This document shows, one piece after another, positions 16,228-23,456 of a stretch of DNA of 23,456 bases (position 1 is its first letter; each line of letters starts with the position of its first letter). The DNA comes from a virus. A model generated the notes under the pieces. The model was not told the DNA's origin, did no database searches, and saw only the letters and a program-made list of their open reading frames with translations. Made by a program: the position numbers and the translations under genes. The stretch is from the IMG/VR virus record IMGVR_UViG_3300010151_000173, positions 1 to 23,456 of that record, one strand, 5' to 3'.

Positions 16228-16341
16228 TCAATCGAACGGGTTCCAGCCCCTATGGCCTTGGCCGTTCATTCGTTTTGATAAATACCACACTGCTTTACTG
16301 ATTACGGCCATGGGGAGCAGCATCCACCATGGAAGTATCAC
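16228..16341 (-). CDS. Possible 37-aa membrane peptide, GTGA-coupled to the fibre
   Basis: A short frame between the fibre stop and the 101-aa gene. GTG at 16341-16339 overlaps the fibre's TGA as GTGA, the same coupling used elsewhere in this window, and it ends with TGA at 16230-16228. The product begins with a hydrophobic stretch (ILPWWMLLPMAVISKAVW) followed by a basic tail (SKRMNGQGHRGWNPFD), giving one membrane span with a cytoplasmic positive end. This could be a small holin or antiholin-like peptide. Too short to be certain. Confidence 0.45.
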   Translation of the reverse strand: MILPWWMLLPMAVISKAVWYLSKRMNGQGHRGWNPFD

Positions 16342-19091
16342 GAACCCGCTTTCAGGGTTTCGATTTCTTCTTTAAGCTCTTTGATCGCTTCAATAAGAAA
16401 AGGGATAATACTTGACTTTTTAATTGATTTTATTGCATCACCCTGAGAATTCACTATTTCAGGAAGGACACCCTCTACATCTTGGGCAATTAAGCCAAAT
16501 TGCGTTCTATCGCCGTTCGGTGGAGTATCAAATCCAAGGTCTTCATTGTCTTGCCAGTCGAAGGTCACTCCCTGCAGTTGAGTGACTGTATCCAGCGCAC
16601 TATCGATATTATTGATGTTGGTCTTTACGCGTGAGTCTGACGTCTCGTCAACTGAAGTGCATTGGATTTCACCCCCTACAACAAGGACATAATCACCGCC
16701 TGACAGTTCACTTCCCGAACAATTAAGGTGTGTCAACGTAAACGACGCAGCACCACCCGGCGTGATAAGCTTGGTGTAATTATATTTATCTATGCCGCCG
16801 CCGGAGTACCACTTCCAATAGAACTTCGCGCCTGTATCACCATGGAAATTATGGTTATAGTCCGTTCCCGTTGTCCCAATATCCCAGTTTCCACTGCTAT
16901 CGACTTTGAGTCTCTCCGTGCCCGATAGGGTAGTTCCAGTCGTTATTTTATATGCACCGCCACTAAGGCCGGTGGAGAACTTGGATGAGGTATTACCATC
17001 TTCGTATATCGTGTAGGCTTTAAAAGTGCCCGATGGGGAGGTCGAATTAATATGTATCCGTGCGTCAGAACCTGAAGAGCGAAACTTGGCTAATGATTCA
17101 CCCGAATCTGCCCAACTAGATCCTCCATATACTTCCAGCTTGCCGCCACCACTTGAAGGAGTATATCCGATGCCGACCTTGGAATAGCCTGTCGCAACAT
17201 AAAGCAGGGAGGAATTGATATTTACATCAGAATTACTGGTTAGAACTCCAGTTAATGCACCACCGCTCGTAGCTAAATACCCCGAATGGCTGTGGTCGGC
17301 TGATGTCACACCTGTCACATGTCCATAAGTATCGAACGTAATATCTTGTATATACGTCGTTCCCGAATTATCTACATTGGCTTGTGACGATGTGTCTTCG
17401 TGGGAGAAGGTGATGAGCTTATCTGTGCCGCCGCTAACACTGGTTTCGTAAGTGATATCCAATCCATTGCCAGCAGCGAAATAGACATTATAACCCGATA
17501 ACACATTGGCACTGGTCCCACCAACAGCTAAGGTCCAGTAGTTGTATGCCGAAGGGAGCACTCCATCGGCAATCTTGTCGGCAGTTACAGCGTCATCTGC
17601 TATCATTGCCGTAGAAATGCCACCCGATGCGATGTCTATGGTTTGATTGCCACCTCCCGACGTCATCGACAAGCCAGACCCTGCAAAGTTCGCTTTAATA
17701 CGCAGGCCCGAACTGTTTTCGAGAGCACTGTTGGTGGATTGCTGGATAGCACTAGCCGCGACCTTATTGCCTGTGGTGATGGTGGCTAATTTACTATCCG
17801 CTATGGCTGCACTGGAATTGATATCCGCATTGACGATCACGCCAGAGGCAATAGCTGTTACACCGCCATCGGTGATGGATATATCGCCTGTGACCTCCTT
17901 GTTGCGCCATGCAGAAGTCTGTTGGTCGTAAATGAGCACATGGCCATCGACGGGGGAGGATACGGTTGTATCGGTTAAGGCCGATAGGGTAGAGCTTGTC
18001 GAATTAATCCACGAGAGCGTGCCGCTGCCATTTGTAGACAGGACTTGACCGCTATTGCCGTCAGCATTGGGTACCGTTAAATAATTTCCGTTTTGAAATC
18101 TTATTTTAACCGTTCCAGCACCATTGGGATCAAGGAGGATGTTTCCATTGGTGTCTGTAGATGAAACGGTATTTCCAGCAATTTGCAGATTGTCTACATC
18201 CAACTGCCCAAACGTCACCGATGCATCTGTGGTTACGTCTTGGTTGATATTGGAATCGGCTTCGATGTTCAGGCTACCGCCAATTGTAATCGTCTCCGCA
18301 GCGGCAGTAGCGTTGATTTTAAACTGCTCGCCTGCTGGTGCCTTAAATAGTAATAGGTTTCCATAGCCAGTCGAGCCGACCTTGAAATACCCAACTTCTG
18401 TATTACTATCGCCCAAAATAGTGAGGCCAGAGTCTATGGCATTGGCAGTATTGCTATTCTTGTTTACCTGAATGTTTTTATCTTCGACATCAAGTGTTGC
18501 CGTATTTAAATAGGTCTGTGTTCCACTGACCGTAAGGTTTCCCGCAATCGTAACGTCATTTCCATTGAAGGTGGTGCCTTCAACAAGGATGGAGCCGCCT
18601 GAGTTAGATATCGTTGAACTGTTAATATTGACGCTGTCTACCTGAAGGGCAGTCAATGTACCAAGTGATGTAATGCCGGACGTCGCGCTACTGGCCAATG
18701 TCCCAGCAAAGGTTCCGGTGATATTACCTGTGGCCTGAAGCGTGCCTGTTACTTTAACTGCATTATTGAAAGCGAAGTGAGTCTCAGAGGCGTCCCAAAG
18801 GATCTCAGGATTAGTGCTGCTAACATTGTTGTTGGTTTGGAATACTAACTTGGAATCGGCATTGCTGGTGGCATCGTAATTGATCCACAAGTCACCATCT
18901 ACGCCCTTGTCTGGATTGCTTGGAAAGAGCGTGAACATACTGTATAGCTGATCGTAAGCATTGGCTTCCCAGTAAGTCTTGTCGCAGTCGGTGCCATTCA
19001 CATCGGTAGCACTGGTTGCATCCGTAATATTGGATAAGGCTACTTTGCCGCCTGCTAATGCGCTTGATCGCCATGAGGCATAGGTTGCCAT
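16338..19091 (-). CDS. Tail fibre/spike with C-terminal S74 chaperone domain
   Basis: 917-aa structural protein, probably a host-contacting fibre. The last 100 residues are an intramolecular chaperone of the peptidase S74 type: SDSRVKTNI (S818, K823 as the catalytic pair) and GLIAQDVEGVLPE, ending in a helix (FLIEAIKELKEEIETLK). S74 domains help the fibre trimerise and then cut themselves off just before the Ser, so a mature fibre of about 817 residues is expected. Upstream are beta-rich, Gly/Ser/Asn-rich segments with phrases such as NGNILLDPNGAGTVKI and ATLDVEDKNIQVN that recall fibres of marine phages (from memory). The ATG overlaps the previous stop (TAATG), with GAAGAGG as ribosome binding site. 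Confidence 0.85.
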   Translation of the reverse strand: MATYASWRSSALAGGKVALSNITDATSATDVNGTDCDKTYWEANAYDQLYSMFTLFPSNPDKGVDGDLWINYDATSNADSKLVFQTNNNVSSTNPEILWDASETHFAFNNAVKVTGTLQATGNITGTFAGTLASSATSGITSLGTLTALQVDSVNINSSTISNSGGSILVEGTTFNGNDVTIAGNLTVSGTQTYLNTATLDVEDKNIQVNKNSNTANAIDSGLTILGDSNTEVGYFKVGSTGYGNLLLFKAPAGEQFKINATAAAETITIGGSLNIEADSNINQDVTTDASVTFGQLDVDNLQIAGNTVSSTDTNGNILLDPNGAGTVKIRFQNGNYLTVPNADGNSGQVLSTNGSGTLSWINSTSSTLSALTDTTVSSPVDGHVLIYDQQTSAWRNKEVTGDISITDGGVTAIASGVIVNADINSSAAIADSKLATITTGNKVAASAIQQSTNSALENSSGLRIKANFAGSGLSMTSGGGNQTIDIASGGISTAMIADDAVTADKIADGVLPSAYNYWTLAVGGTSANVLSGYNVYFAAGNGLDITYETSVSGGTDKLITFSHEDTSSQANVDNSGTTYIQDITFDTYGHVTGVTSADHSHSGYLATSGGALTGVLTSNSDVNINSSLLYVATGYSKVGIGYTPSSGGGKLEVYGGSSWADSGESLAKFRSSGSDARIHINSTSPSGTFKAYTIYEDGNTSSKFSTGLSGGAYKITTGTTLSGTERLKVDSSGNWDIGTTGTDYNHNFHGDTGAKFYWKWYSGGGIDKYNYTKLITPGGAASFTLTHLNCSGSELSGGDYVLVVGGEIQCTSVDETSDSRVKTNINNIDSALDTVTQLQGVTFDWQDNEDLGFDTPPNGDRTQFGLIAQDVEGVLPEIVNSQGDAIKSIKKSSIIPFLIEAIKELKEEIETLKAGS

Positions 19092-20551
19092 TATGCCTCT
19101 TCAAATTTTAAAGAGAACGTCACTCGCCCCAGATCCCACATCTGGTTGGAAAAATTATCTACAGATATGATGCCTTGTAATACATTGGGAAGCCCACTAT
19201 GATATGGGCGCAAAGAGATCAAGTGCCCTCGATCTTGCCAACCCATTAGAGTGCGCATATCGTAAAACATCTGCTTGGGCACATTAACAAACGACGCGCT
19301 GATAATGTGCTTCGGCTTCATATTTCCTGACGTTTTTGCTCGGCGCATTGTATTGTTGACCGTGTAACTGTTCCGTGTGGATGGCCGTCTAAAATTCCAC
19401 TGCAATGAGCCCTGCTCTGGATACGTTGCCATTTCGTAGTATCCATTGTTTTCATGCGATGTTCCAGCTGCATGCTCTATCATCAGATCATCGACATCAA
19501 ATGCCGCATTGACACCAGAACGCAGGGCCATCTGTATTTCCATGCGATTAATTCGCAGAGCGGCTTTATCATTGGGGTTGGTGCTCGGCGTAGTAGTGGT
19601 AGACATGTTCCAGTCTGGACTGTCTGTCGTAGAGGATCCAGTTTGGTACAACCCAAATGTTTTTGTTGCTAATGTAAATTCACTTTTTAGGTCGTCGGTG
19701 CTGCTTCCCAATAAGGATGCATTGTATGTGACTGTCCCTACTGTCTCTCCAGTTAGCGCAGCAAGCACATTCCCATCTGCCGACATAGCTCGAAGGTGTA
19801 TACGAGCGGGGTTAGCCGTTGACATAGAGGTAAGCGATATGTCAGTAGTCGCTCGCGGATTAGCCTTGGCTAAACGATAATAATAGCTGAAGCGGTACTT
19901 GGGGATATGGGCACTGATGCTATTAATGGGCGTGGTGCGCTTGATCACTCGGTTGCTATTGTCGCTTGAATCATTTACGGCCATTCGCACTGCTTTTTGG
20001 TTGAAATACGCGTAGGCCGTTGTAGTGTCAACGGTAACAGCATTTCCTCCAGCGATAGCGACATTGATATATCTGTCATCATACCGCCGGACTGGATATA
20101 CCTGCCACTTAGCGGTTTCTAGGTTAACAGAAGGAGTCCAACCGTGGGGAACAGTGCGTATAATAACTGGATCGTTTTGGTTGAACTTGGCATAGGGCAC
20201 AGTAGAAACGCTAAATTGTCCCTGCTGAATTCCCGACATCACATTGTTGGATAGTGTGGTAACGTGCGTTCGAGCTATGGCTCCATCATTATCCGCATGA
20301 GAAGATGGCCCCATATGAAGCTCAGCACCCTTCAACTGAGCGCCATTGGATGTAGGTTCCGTAAATAAATAAAACGGAGCGGCGGCGTAGTTGGCAGAGA
20401 TGGTACTATCAAGCGTTATATCGCCCGTTGCGTTATTGGCCGAGGGCAGTGTAGTGTAATCCGAACCGAGTCGTGTAAATTGGTCGAAATCTTCAAAGGA
20501 ATCGAAGAAGGAGACTACGCCTAACTCCCACTTCCCATTGGATGCACTCAT
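19091..20551 (-). CDS. Putative tail structural protein (486 aa)
   Basis: A beta-rich, Thr/Ser/Asn-rich protein with no signal peptide or membrane segment. The C-terminus (LQWNFRRPSTRNS; GWQDRGHLISLRPYH) resembles distal-tail or tail-tip adapters, but I cannot name the family. It sits between the XhlA-like gene and the fibre gene, and its stop overlaps the fibre start by TAATG, so coordinated production with the fibre is likely. Its start ATG overlaps the upstream stop (ATGA). A tail component such as a fibre-attachment protein fits the context best; confidence in a virion role is moderate. Confidence 0.6.
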   Translation of the reverse strand: MSASNGKWELGVVSFFDSFEDFDQFTRLGSDYTTLPSANNATGDITLDSTISANYAAAPFYLFTEPTSNGAQLKGAELHMGPSSHADNDGAIARTHVTTLSNNVMSGIQQGQFSVSTVPYAKFNQNDPVIIRTVPHGWTPSVNLETAKWQVYPVRRYDDRYINVAIAGGNAVTVDTTTAYAYFNQKAVRMAVNDSSDNSNRVIKRTTPINSISAHIPKYRFSYYYRLAKANPRATTDISLTSMSTANPARIHLRAMSADGNVLAALTGETVGTVTYNASLLGSSTDDLKSEFTLATKTFGLYQTGSSTTDSPDWNMSTTTTPSTNPNDKAALRINRMEIQMALRSGVNAAFDVDDLMIEHAAGTSHENNGYYEMATYPEQGSLQWNFRRPSTRNSYTVNNTMRRAKTSGNMKPKHIISASFVNVPKQMFYDMRTLMGWQDRGHLISLRPYHSGLPNVLQGIISVDNFSNQMWDLGRVTFSLKFEEA

Positions 20552-20829
20552 TTAATAAGCCATTCTTTAACTGTGTTTATTGTAATGGTATATACAGTGA
20601 GAATAGACCCCATCATCGCAGCTACTACGAGAGCCGTGCGGTGCCATAAACTCTGGCGCCACGCATCAATCGCCTCGATGCGCTTCTCGTGGATCTCGAT
20701 GCGAGCAATGTAGTGCGCTGACTCATCTAGTTTGCGATCTATGTCGTCAACCTGACGAATCAGCGCATCTAATTTGCCCGCTATCTCTCCGATTTCTCTA
20801 TGATATTGGGGGGTCGAATCGGAGGGCAT
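20548..20829 (-). CDS. XhlA-like coiled-coil/membrane protein (93 aa)
   Basis: Residues about 10-60 form a charged coiled coil (GEIAGKLDALIRQVDDIDRK; RIEIHEKRIEAIDAWRQS), followed by a membrane span at about 67-87 (LVVAAMMGSILTVYTITIN) and a short end, KEWLIK. This layout and the 'HEkRIeaiD.W' phrase resemble the haemolysin XhlA / phage holin-associated family. In phages such proteins act with holins or as membrane-anchored tail/lysis accessories. The start follows AAGG by a short spacer. The lysis role is inferred from layout and the holin-like and spanin-like genes nearby. Confidence 0.55.
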   Translation of the reverse strand: MPSDSTPQYHREIGEIAGKLDALIRQVDDIDRKLDESAHYIARIEIHEKRIEAIDAWRQSLWHRTALVVAAMMGSILTVYTITINTVKEWLIK

Positions 20830-20840
20830 TAAACAAGACC

Positions 20841-21050
20841 TTATTCAATATCCTCTCCGTCCGGATTTTCGATGGAGTCGGGCGAAGGATTCCCATTAGT
20901 GGGATTGACTCGCTCTTGCAGCATAGCAAGATCTGCTTGCATTACCACTACGTCATCCAGTGCCTTGTTGCGTTGCTGGATCAAGCTCTGAATGATACGA
21001 TTCTGCTTCTCTATTGCCGCCTGAAGGTCGGCAGTTGTTGCTTCGGTCAT
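20841..21050 (-). CDS. Small coiled-coil protein (69 aa)
   Basis: A short soluble protein. Residues about 6-48 make one long helix with heptad spacing (LQAAIEKQNRIIQSLIQQRN), and the C-terminal third is acidic and proline/asparagine-rich (GNPSPDSIENPDGEDIE), probably disordered. The ATG follows the spanin-like gene's stop by 1 base, with GGGAGAGAG as a strong ribosome binding site. A lysis or tail accessory role is possible but not shown; function unknown. Confidence 0.6.
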   Translation of the reverse strand: MTEATTADLQAAIEKQNRIIQSLIQQRNKALDDVVVMQADLAMLQERVNPTNGNPSPDSIENPDGEDIE

Positions 21051-21051
21051 C

Positions 21052-21621
21052 TTACTCTCTCCCCGTTGAAGGTTTGCGAAGCACCTTGGTTAATATGGCA
21101 CCCAACAGCGCGACCCAACCAAATAGGCCTGCTGTTGCTATGTTATCCATAAACGATAAAGGATTGGCCATTGACTTGAGACTATCAAGCCGACTGGCAA
21201 TACTTTCCATTTGTTGATTCAATGCATCTTTTTGTGCGTTGATGCGATTGAATAAGTCTTTCTGTCTTTCAATGGACAGCCCACCCATTACTTTCACTTC
21301 TGACTCAAAGCGCTGAACTTTTTCTACTACGCGCTCTTTGATCAGCTGCGGCACTTGATTCTTGCCTTTTTCAATTTCTGCTCTCAAAGAGTCTATCAGC
21401 ACCAGTATTTCAGACGATGTGGATTCGACTTTAGCCACTGACCCTGAAATCACATTTATCTTTTTCGTCTGCGCTATGGCCTCGGCTTTCAGATTGTCCG
21501 TCTTTTGGTGCACGGATACGATAGCCGTCGATAGGGGATTGAGCGACATTTGTATCCGCTCTGGAATAGAGGCCGTAGCGCAGCCGAAGCAAAGCAGGGC
21601 AGGGAGAAGCCGAACTGTCAC
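21052..21621 (-). CDS. Candidate unimolecular spanin (lipoprotein signal + C-terminal TM)
   Basis: 189 aa with an N-terminal secretion-like stretch RLLPALLCFGC ending in a cysteine preceded by glycine (C14), a possible but non-canonical lipobox. Then comes a long helical/coiled-coil region (about 38-150) and a single C-terminal membrane span AGLFGWVALLGAILTKV (about 164-180) followed by a basic end. This topology, outer-membrane lipid at one end and inner-membrane helix at the other, is that of u-spanins such as T1 gp11, which fuse the two membranes at the last step of Gram-negative lysis. Its GTG overlaps the holin-like gene's stop (GTGA). If the Cys is not lipidated it could be a simple membrane-anchored coiled coil. 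No endolysin is seen in the window. Confidence 0.5.
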   Translation of the reverse strand: MTVRLLPALLCFGCATASIPERIQMSLNPLSTAIVSVHQKTDNLKAEAIAQTKKINVISGSVAKVESTSSEILVLIDSLRAEIEKGKNQVPQLIKERVVEKVQRFESEVKVMGGLSIERQKDLFNRINAQKDALNQQMESIASRLDSLKSMANPLSFMDNIATAGLFGWVALLGAILTKVLRKPSTGRE

Positions 21622-21800
21622 TTGTCAGCCTTTTCTGAAGCTGCTTCGCCGAAATAAAACGCCATGATCATGGAATAGAGCGTTATGAACTCACCCGATA
21701 CGCCACTACCGGCTAATTCACCAGCTACCACGCACACCGTAAGTCCGGAGGCAATGAGAGGACGAACATATGCTTTGAAATTACGACCCTCCATTACCAT
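21618..21800 (-). CDS. Holin-like small membrane protein (60 aa)
   Basis: 60 aa with two hydrophobic segments: VRPLIASGLTVCVVAGELA (about 12-30) and FITLYSMIMAFYFGE (about 38-52), then a charged tail EAASEKADK. The pattern 'RPLI...ltv...' ending in 'FYFGE.a' is seen in phage holins and related small inner-membrane proteins. It would form or seed membrane holes at lysis. It overlaps the outer-membrane-type gene by 7 bases, and ATG 21794 (TAATG overlap) is a second possible start giving 58 aa. The adjacent u-spanin-like gene supports a lysis setting. Confidence 0.55.
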   Translation of the reverse strand: MVMEGRNFKAYVRPLIASGLTVCVVAGELAGSGVSGEFITLYSMIMAFYFGEAASEKADK

Positions 21801-22402
21801 CTCTTGCTTGCAATGAGGAAGGGCGATTCGGTGTCTGCATTATACATGAAGGATGCTCCATAGCCGCCCTCTAATTCGATTTCAGCGCCTATAACGACAA
21901 GCCCCATATCATCGTCATCCGTTATGTAATTGCCGTCTCCTACGCCTGCAAATACGCCAAAGCCGCCTATGTCGTATCCTACTTGAAGCCACTTATCATT
22001 TTTGACTGCATCGCCAGAAACGAAATAGCCGACCATTAGATCGACCCCCTCATACGACGCAGCGAATGACACCTCTACATCGTGACTGTCTACTTCAAGA
22101 AAGGGGCCGTCGTAGTAATATGCCGTTGCAGTAAGCGTGCCTATTTTGCCAATGTCTTGTGCAACGGTAAGATCTATCTCTGTCGCGTCGCCTCGGATGG
22201 GCACTTGCCCCCAAAGGCCCACACTGGTCCCATTGCTGGACAAGGGAATTCGTATATCTGGCTGTATGGAGATAGCGTCCGGTCCCGCTTGACCGCGCCA
22301 GACATGTCTAGTGTGTGCCGATATGTCTATCGAAGGCTGCGAGGCGGCTATAGAAGTCGTAAACAAAAGGGTTATAAGACTAAGGATGATCTTTTTCATC
22401 AT
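21794..22402 (-). CDS. Outer-membrane-type protein, TorF/Gcw_chp-like
   Basis: 202 aa with a typical Sec signal peptide (KKIILSLITLLFTTSIAA, cut near residue 20, A|SQ). The mature part is beta-rich: HVWRGQAGPDAISIQPDIRI, SVGLWGQVPIRGDATEIDL, LTATAYYYDG. The 'RG... Q.D... G.WG... EiDl... yYY' order resembles the bacterial TorF/Gcw_chp family, and the chain ends in SKRW, where a C-terminal aromatic residue is a typical BAM assembly signal. An outer-membrane beta-barrel is expected, probably taken from a host. A role as receptor mask, exclusion factor or in the late envelope is possible. AAAGGAAG is the ribosome binding site; two adjacent ATGs (22402, 22399) are both possible. Confidence 0.65.
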   Translation of the reverse strand: MMKKIILSLITLLFTTSIAASQPSIDISAHTRHVWRGQAGPDAISIQPDIRIPLSSNGTSVGLWGQVPIRGDATEIDLTVAQDIGKIGTLTATAYYYDGPFLEVDSHDVEVSFAASYEGVDLMVGYFVSGDAVKNDKWLQVGYDIGGFGVFAGVGDGNYITDDDDMGLVVIGAEIELEGGYGASFMYNADTESPFLIASKRW

Positions 22403-22481
22403 TTTCTTCCTTTGGATGGGCGAGACCCATTTATTCTCTTATTCCCCGAATATTACATATTACGCGCCCGTGTCCACTGGT
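22403..22481 (-). promoter_or_regulatory. Leader region of the outer-membrane-type gene
   Basis: A 79-base gap, the largest in the minus-strand block. It holds an AT palindrome (AATAT-TAC-ATATT, 22449-22461) and a hairpin next to the ribosome binding site. On the minus strand it contains TGTAATATT, also found in the leader of the MotA-like gene. No convincing -35 box is seen. It may host an internal promoter or RNA-processing site. Confidence 0.25.
22416..22430 (-). other. Hairpin beside the ribosome binding site of the outer-membrane-type gene
   Basis: ATGGG pairs with CCCAT around a 5-base loop, immediately upstream of the AAAGGAAG ribosome binding site. The stem is short but GC-bearing. 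It could tune translation or mRNA stability of the outer-membrane-type gene. There is no following T-run, so it is not an intrinsic terminator. Confidence 0.3.
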
Positions 22482-22841
22482 TTAGGCTGTATCCCAAGGA
22501 AGGGGGATAATCTTAGGCCTTTTCTTAATTATTTCGATGTCCGCTGCCAGCTTCGCGTCTACGTCATTGTCTGTGCGCCATTGTTCTGCGATGGCATCCC
22601 CCCACGCCTTTTCCAGCGATGCAAATGCTGTAAAGGAAGAGGGGTCTTTACTTTCTGGAGCAGAAAGGGACACAATGCCGTCCGTATACGATGTGGTGCC
22701 ATCGTCGTCGGTAGCTGTGTAACCTACTGCCACCGACGTAACATATTCATCAGCTGGAATCACCGTGCTGCCATCTGACAGTGTCACATCCACGGGGAAG
22801 CACTGTAATTCAAGGCGAGAATTCGTGATCGTTAATGACAT
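22482..22841 (-). CDS. Hypothetical protein (119 aa)
   Basis: Not recognised. The first 70 residues read as beta strands (RLELQCFPVDVTLSDGSTVI; VTSVAVGYTATDDDGTTSYT), followed by a helical section (SFTAFASLEKAWGDAIAEQW) and a basic end. No signal peptide or membrane segment. AGGA upstream of ATG and a 15-base gap from the previous stop support a real gene in the block. A small virion or tail-associated protein is plausible by composition only. Confidence 0.65.
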   Translation of the reverse strand: MSLTITNSRLELQCFPVDVTLSDGSTVIPADEYVTSVAVGYTATDDDGTTSYTDGIVSLSAPESKDPSSFTAFASLEKAWGDAIAEQWRTDNDVDAKLAADIEIIKKRPKIIPLPWDTA

Positions 22842-22856
22842 TTCATTGTTTTCCTG

Positions 22857-23297
22857 TTATCGACTGTCTGGGTGGGCGCAACGGTATGCCCATGCGAAAA
22901 TTGTGGTGTAAATAAATGTCATCGTAGAGACCATCGCTTCATGGCTCCAGAACTCTTTGAAGGACGATCCTCCCGGCCATGCATCTCCAGCCTTGAAAAG
23001 TTCATAGGTAAGGGCTACGCTAATGGCTGATGCCCCACTCCAATATCCACTTTTAACGGCTTCTTCTTTTGCTTTCTGCTTCTTGGTAATCGTTATCAGC
23101 TGCTTGCTGGCACTTTTGGCTACTTTCTTTGCCTCGCGCTCTGTCATGACTGATTTTTTTAGAACTGTCTCTGTAGCCCCCTTCATTCTGCGACATTCTT
23201 CTAAGCGCTTATAAAGCAGTCGATAGGCTTTTTGCAAATCACCAAAACTAAATCCATTTGGATCTGCGGGAAGACGACTCCAATTTATTCTATTCAT
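22857..23297 (-). CDS. Membrane protein with coiled coil (146 aa)
   Basis: Not recognised. Residues about 15-85 are strongly charged and helical (ECRRMKGATETVLKKS; EREAKKVAKSASKQLITITK), and the C-terminal part has hydrophobic segments (SGASAISVALTYELFKAG, about 87-104, and MVSTMTFIYTTIFAWAYRC, about 122-140). It probably sits in the inner membrane with the coiled coil in the cytoplasm. It follows the 43-aa membrane gene by 7 bases. It may be another lysis-related or virion membrane protein. Confidence 0.6.
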   Translation of the reverse strand: MNRINWSRLPADPNGFSFGDLQKAYRLLYKRLEECRRMKGATETVLKKSVMTEREAKKVAKSASKQLITITKKQKAKEEAVKSGYWSGASAISVALTYELFKAGDAWPGGSSFKEFWSHEAMVSTMTFIYTTIFAWAYRCAHPDSR

Positions 23298-23304
23298 TTT
23301 CTAT

Positions 23305-23436
23305 TCAAGTAATTTGTCGTTCACGTTTTCGTGTATTTAGGATTTTCTTTTTCTTCGGTTTTTCGTCAGGTATTAGGAATGTGGCGATAATAAAAAAAAG
23401 AGAAGCAGTAAATACTCCACTTAAAAGTATAGCCAT
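23305..23436 (-). CDS. Small membrane protein (43 aa), possibly extended past the edge
   Basis: ATG at 23436-23434, stop TGA at 23307-23305. The product begins MAILLSGVFTASLFFIIATF, a single membrane span, followed by a very basic tail (PDEKPKKKKILNTRKRERQ). The frame also stays open to the right edge (reading THCEIG before the Met), so the true start may lie outside the window. Composition resembles small holin or anchor peptides. The gene lies immediately upstream of the 146-aa membrane gene in the same direction. Confidence 0.5.
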   Translation of the reverse strand: MAILLSGVFTASLFFIIATFLIPDEKPKKKKILNTRKRERQIT

Positions 23437-23456
23437 TCCGATCTCGCAGTGGGTCA

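Noticed and set aside
16212-16337. tRNA or other structured RNA in the fibre/membrane-gene gap
   Set aside because: No cloverleaf-compatible arms; the space is better explained by the 37-aa reading frame.
22082-22778. Plus-strand ORFs overlapping the outer-membrane-type and 119-aa genes
   Set aside because: They run opposite to genes with good signals (signal peptide, ribosome binding sites), and their own proteins are Cys/Arg-rich and unlike real genes.
1-23456. CRISPR array, IS element or tandem repeats
   Set aside because: No regularly spaced repeats, transposase or terminal inverted repeats were found on reading either strand.

Overview
This window looks like a stretch of a tailed double-stranded DNA phage (class Caudoviricetes), or a prophage of the same build, that infects a Gram-negative host. 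The phage evidence is a ring-helicase core, an HNH nuclease, terminase ATPase and nuclease domains, a portal protein, a phage-encoded sigma-70 family factor, a very large tail protein, an S74-chaperone tail fibre and a group of small lysis-like membrane genes. The Gram-negative evidence is a signal-peptide-bearing, beta-rich protein ending in an aromatic residue (outer-membrane barrel style) and a candidate single-protein spanin. Wording in the fibre recalls marine phage fibres, so a marine or aquatic source is plausible but not shown. There are no integrase, attachment sites, tRNA or rRNA genes, CRISPR array or IS elements that I can see. Genes are packed end to end with ATGA, GTGA or TAATG overlaps, and no gene-free gap exceeds about 90 bases.

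Plus strand, 1-10953: the C-terminal helicase core cut by the left edge; a charged orphan protein; an HNH nuclease fused to a second phage domain; a small orphan; a zinc-motif protein that may be the small terminase subunit; a short MotA/PomA-like membrane protein; the terminase ATPase; a calcineurin-like metallophosphoesterase; a 51-aa and a 166-aa orphan; the terminase nuclease; the portal; an 85-aa orphan; and a sigma factor.

Minus strand, 23436-10950 (read right to left): two small membrane genes; a 119-aa orphan; an outer-membrane-type protein; a holin-like protein; a u-spanin-like protein; a short coiled coil; an XhlA-like coiled-coil/membrane protein; a 486-aa tail protein; the S74 fibre; a 37-aa membrane peptide; a 101-aa membrane protein; a 100-aa orphan; and a 1556-aa tail hub/tip candidate. 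The two gene blocks meet tail to tail with overlapping stop codons at 10950-10953.

The most interesting points are: (1) a 123-aa protein that resembles a flagellar stator subunit (MotA/PomA) with its cytoplasmic loop deleted, lying inside the packaging module; (2) a large terminase divided between its ATPase and nuclease domains, with a metallophosphoesterase and two orphan genes between the halves; (3) an outer-membrane-type protein next to a lysis-like cluster with a candidate u-spanin; (4) a phage sigma factor placed so that it could switch on the opposing tail/lysis block. All functional assignments come from reading motifs by eye; no database search was run.
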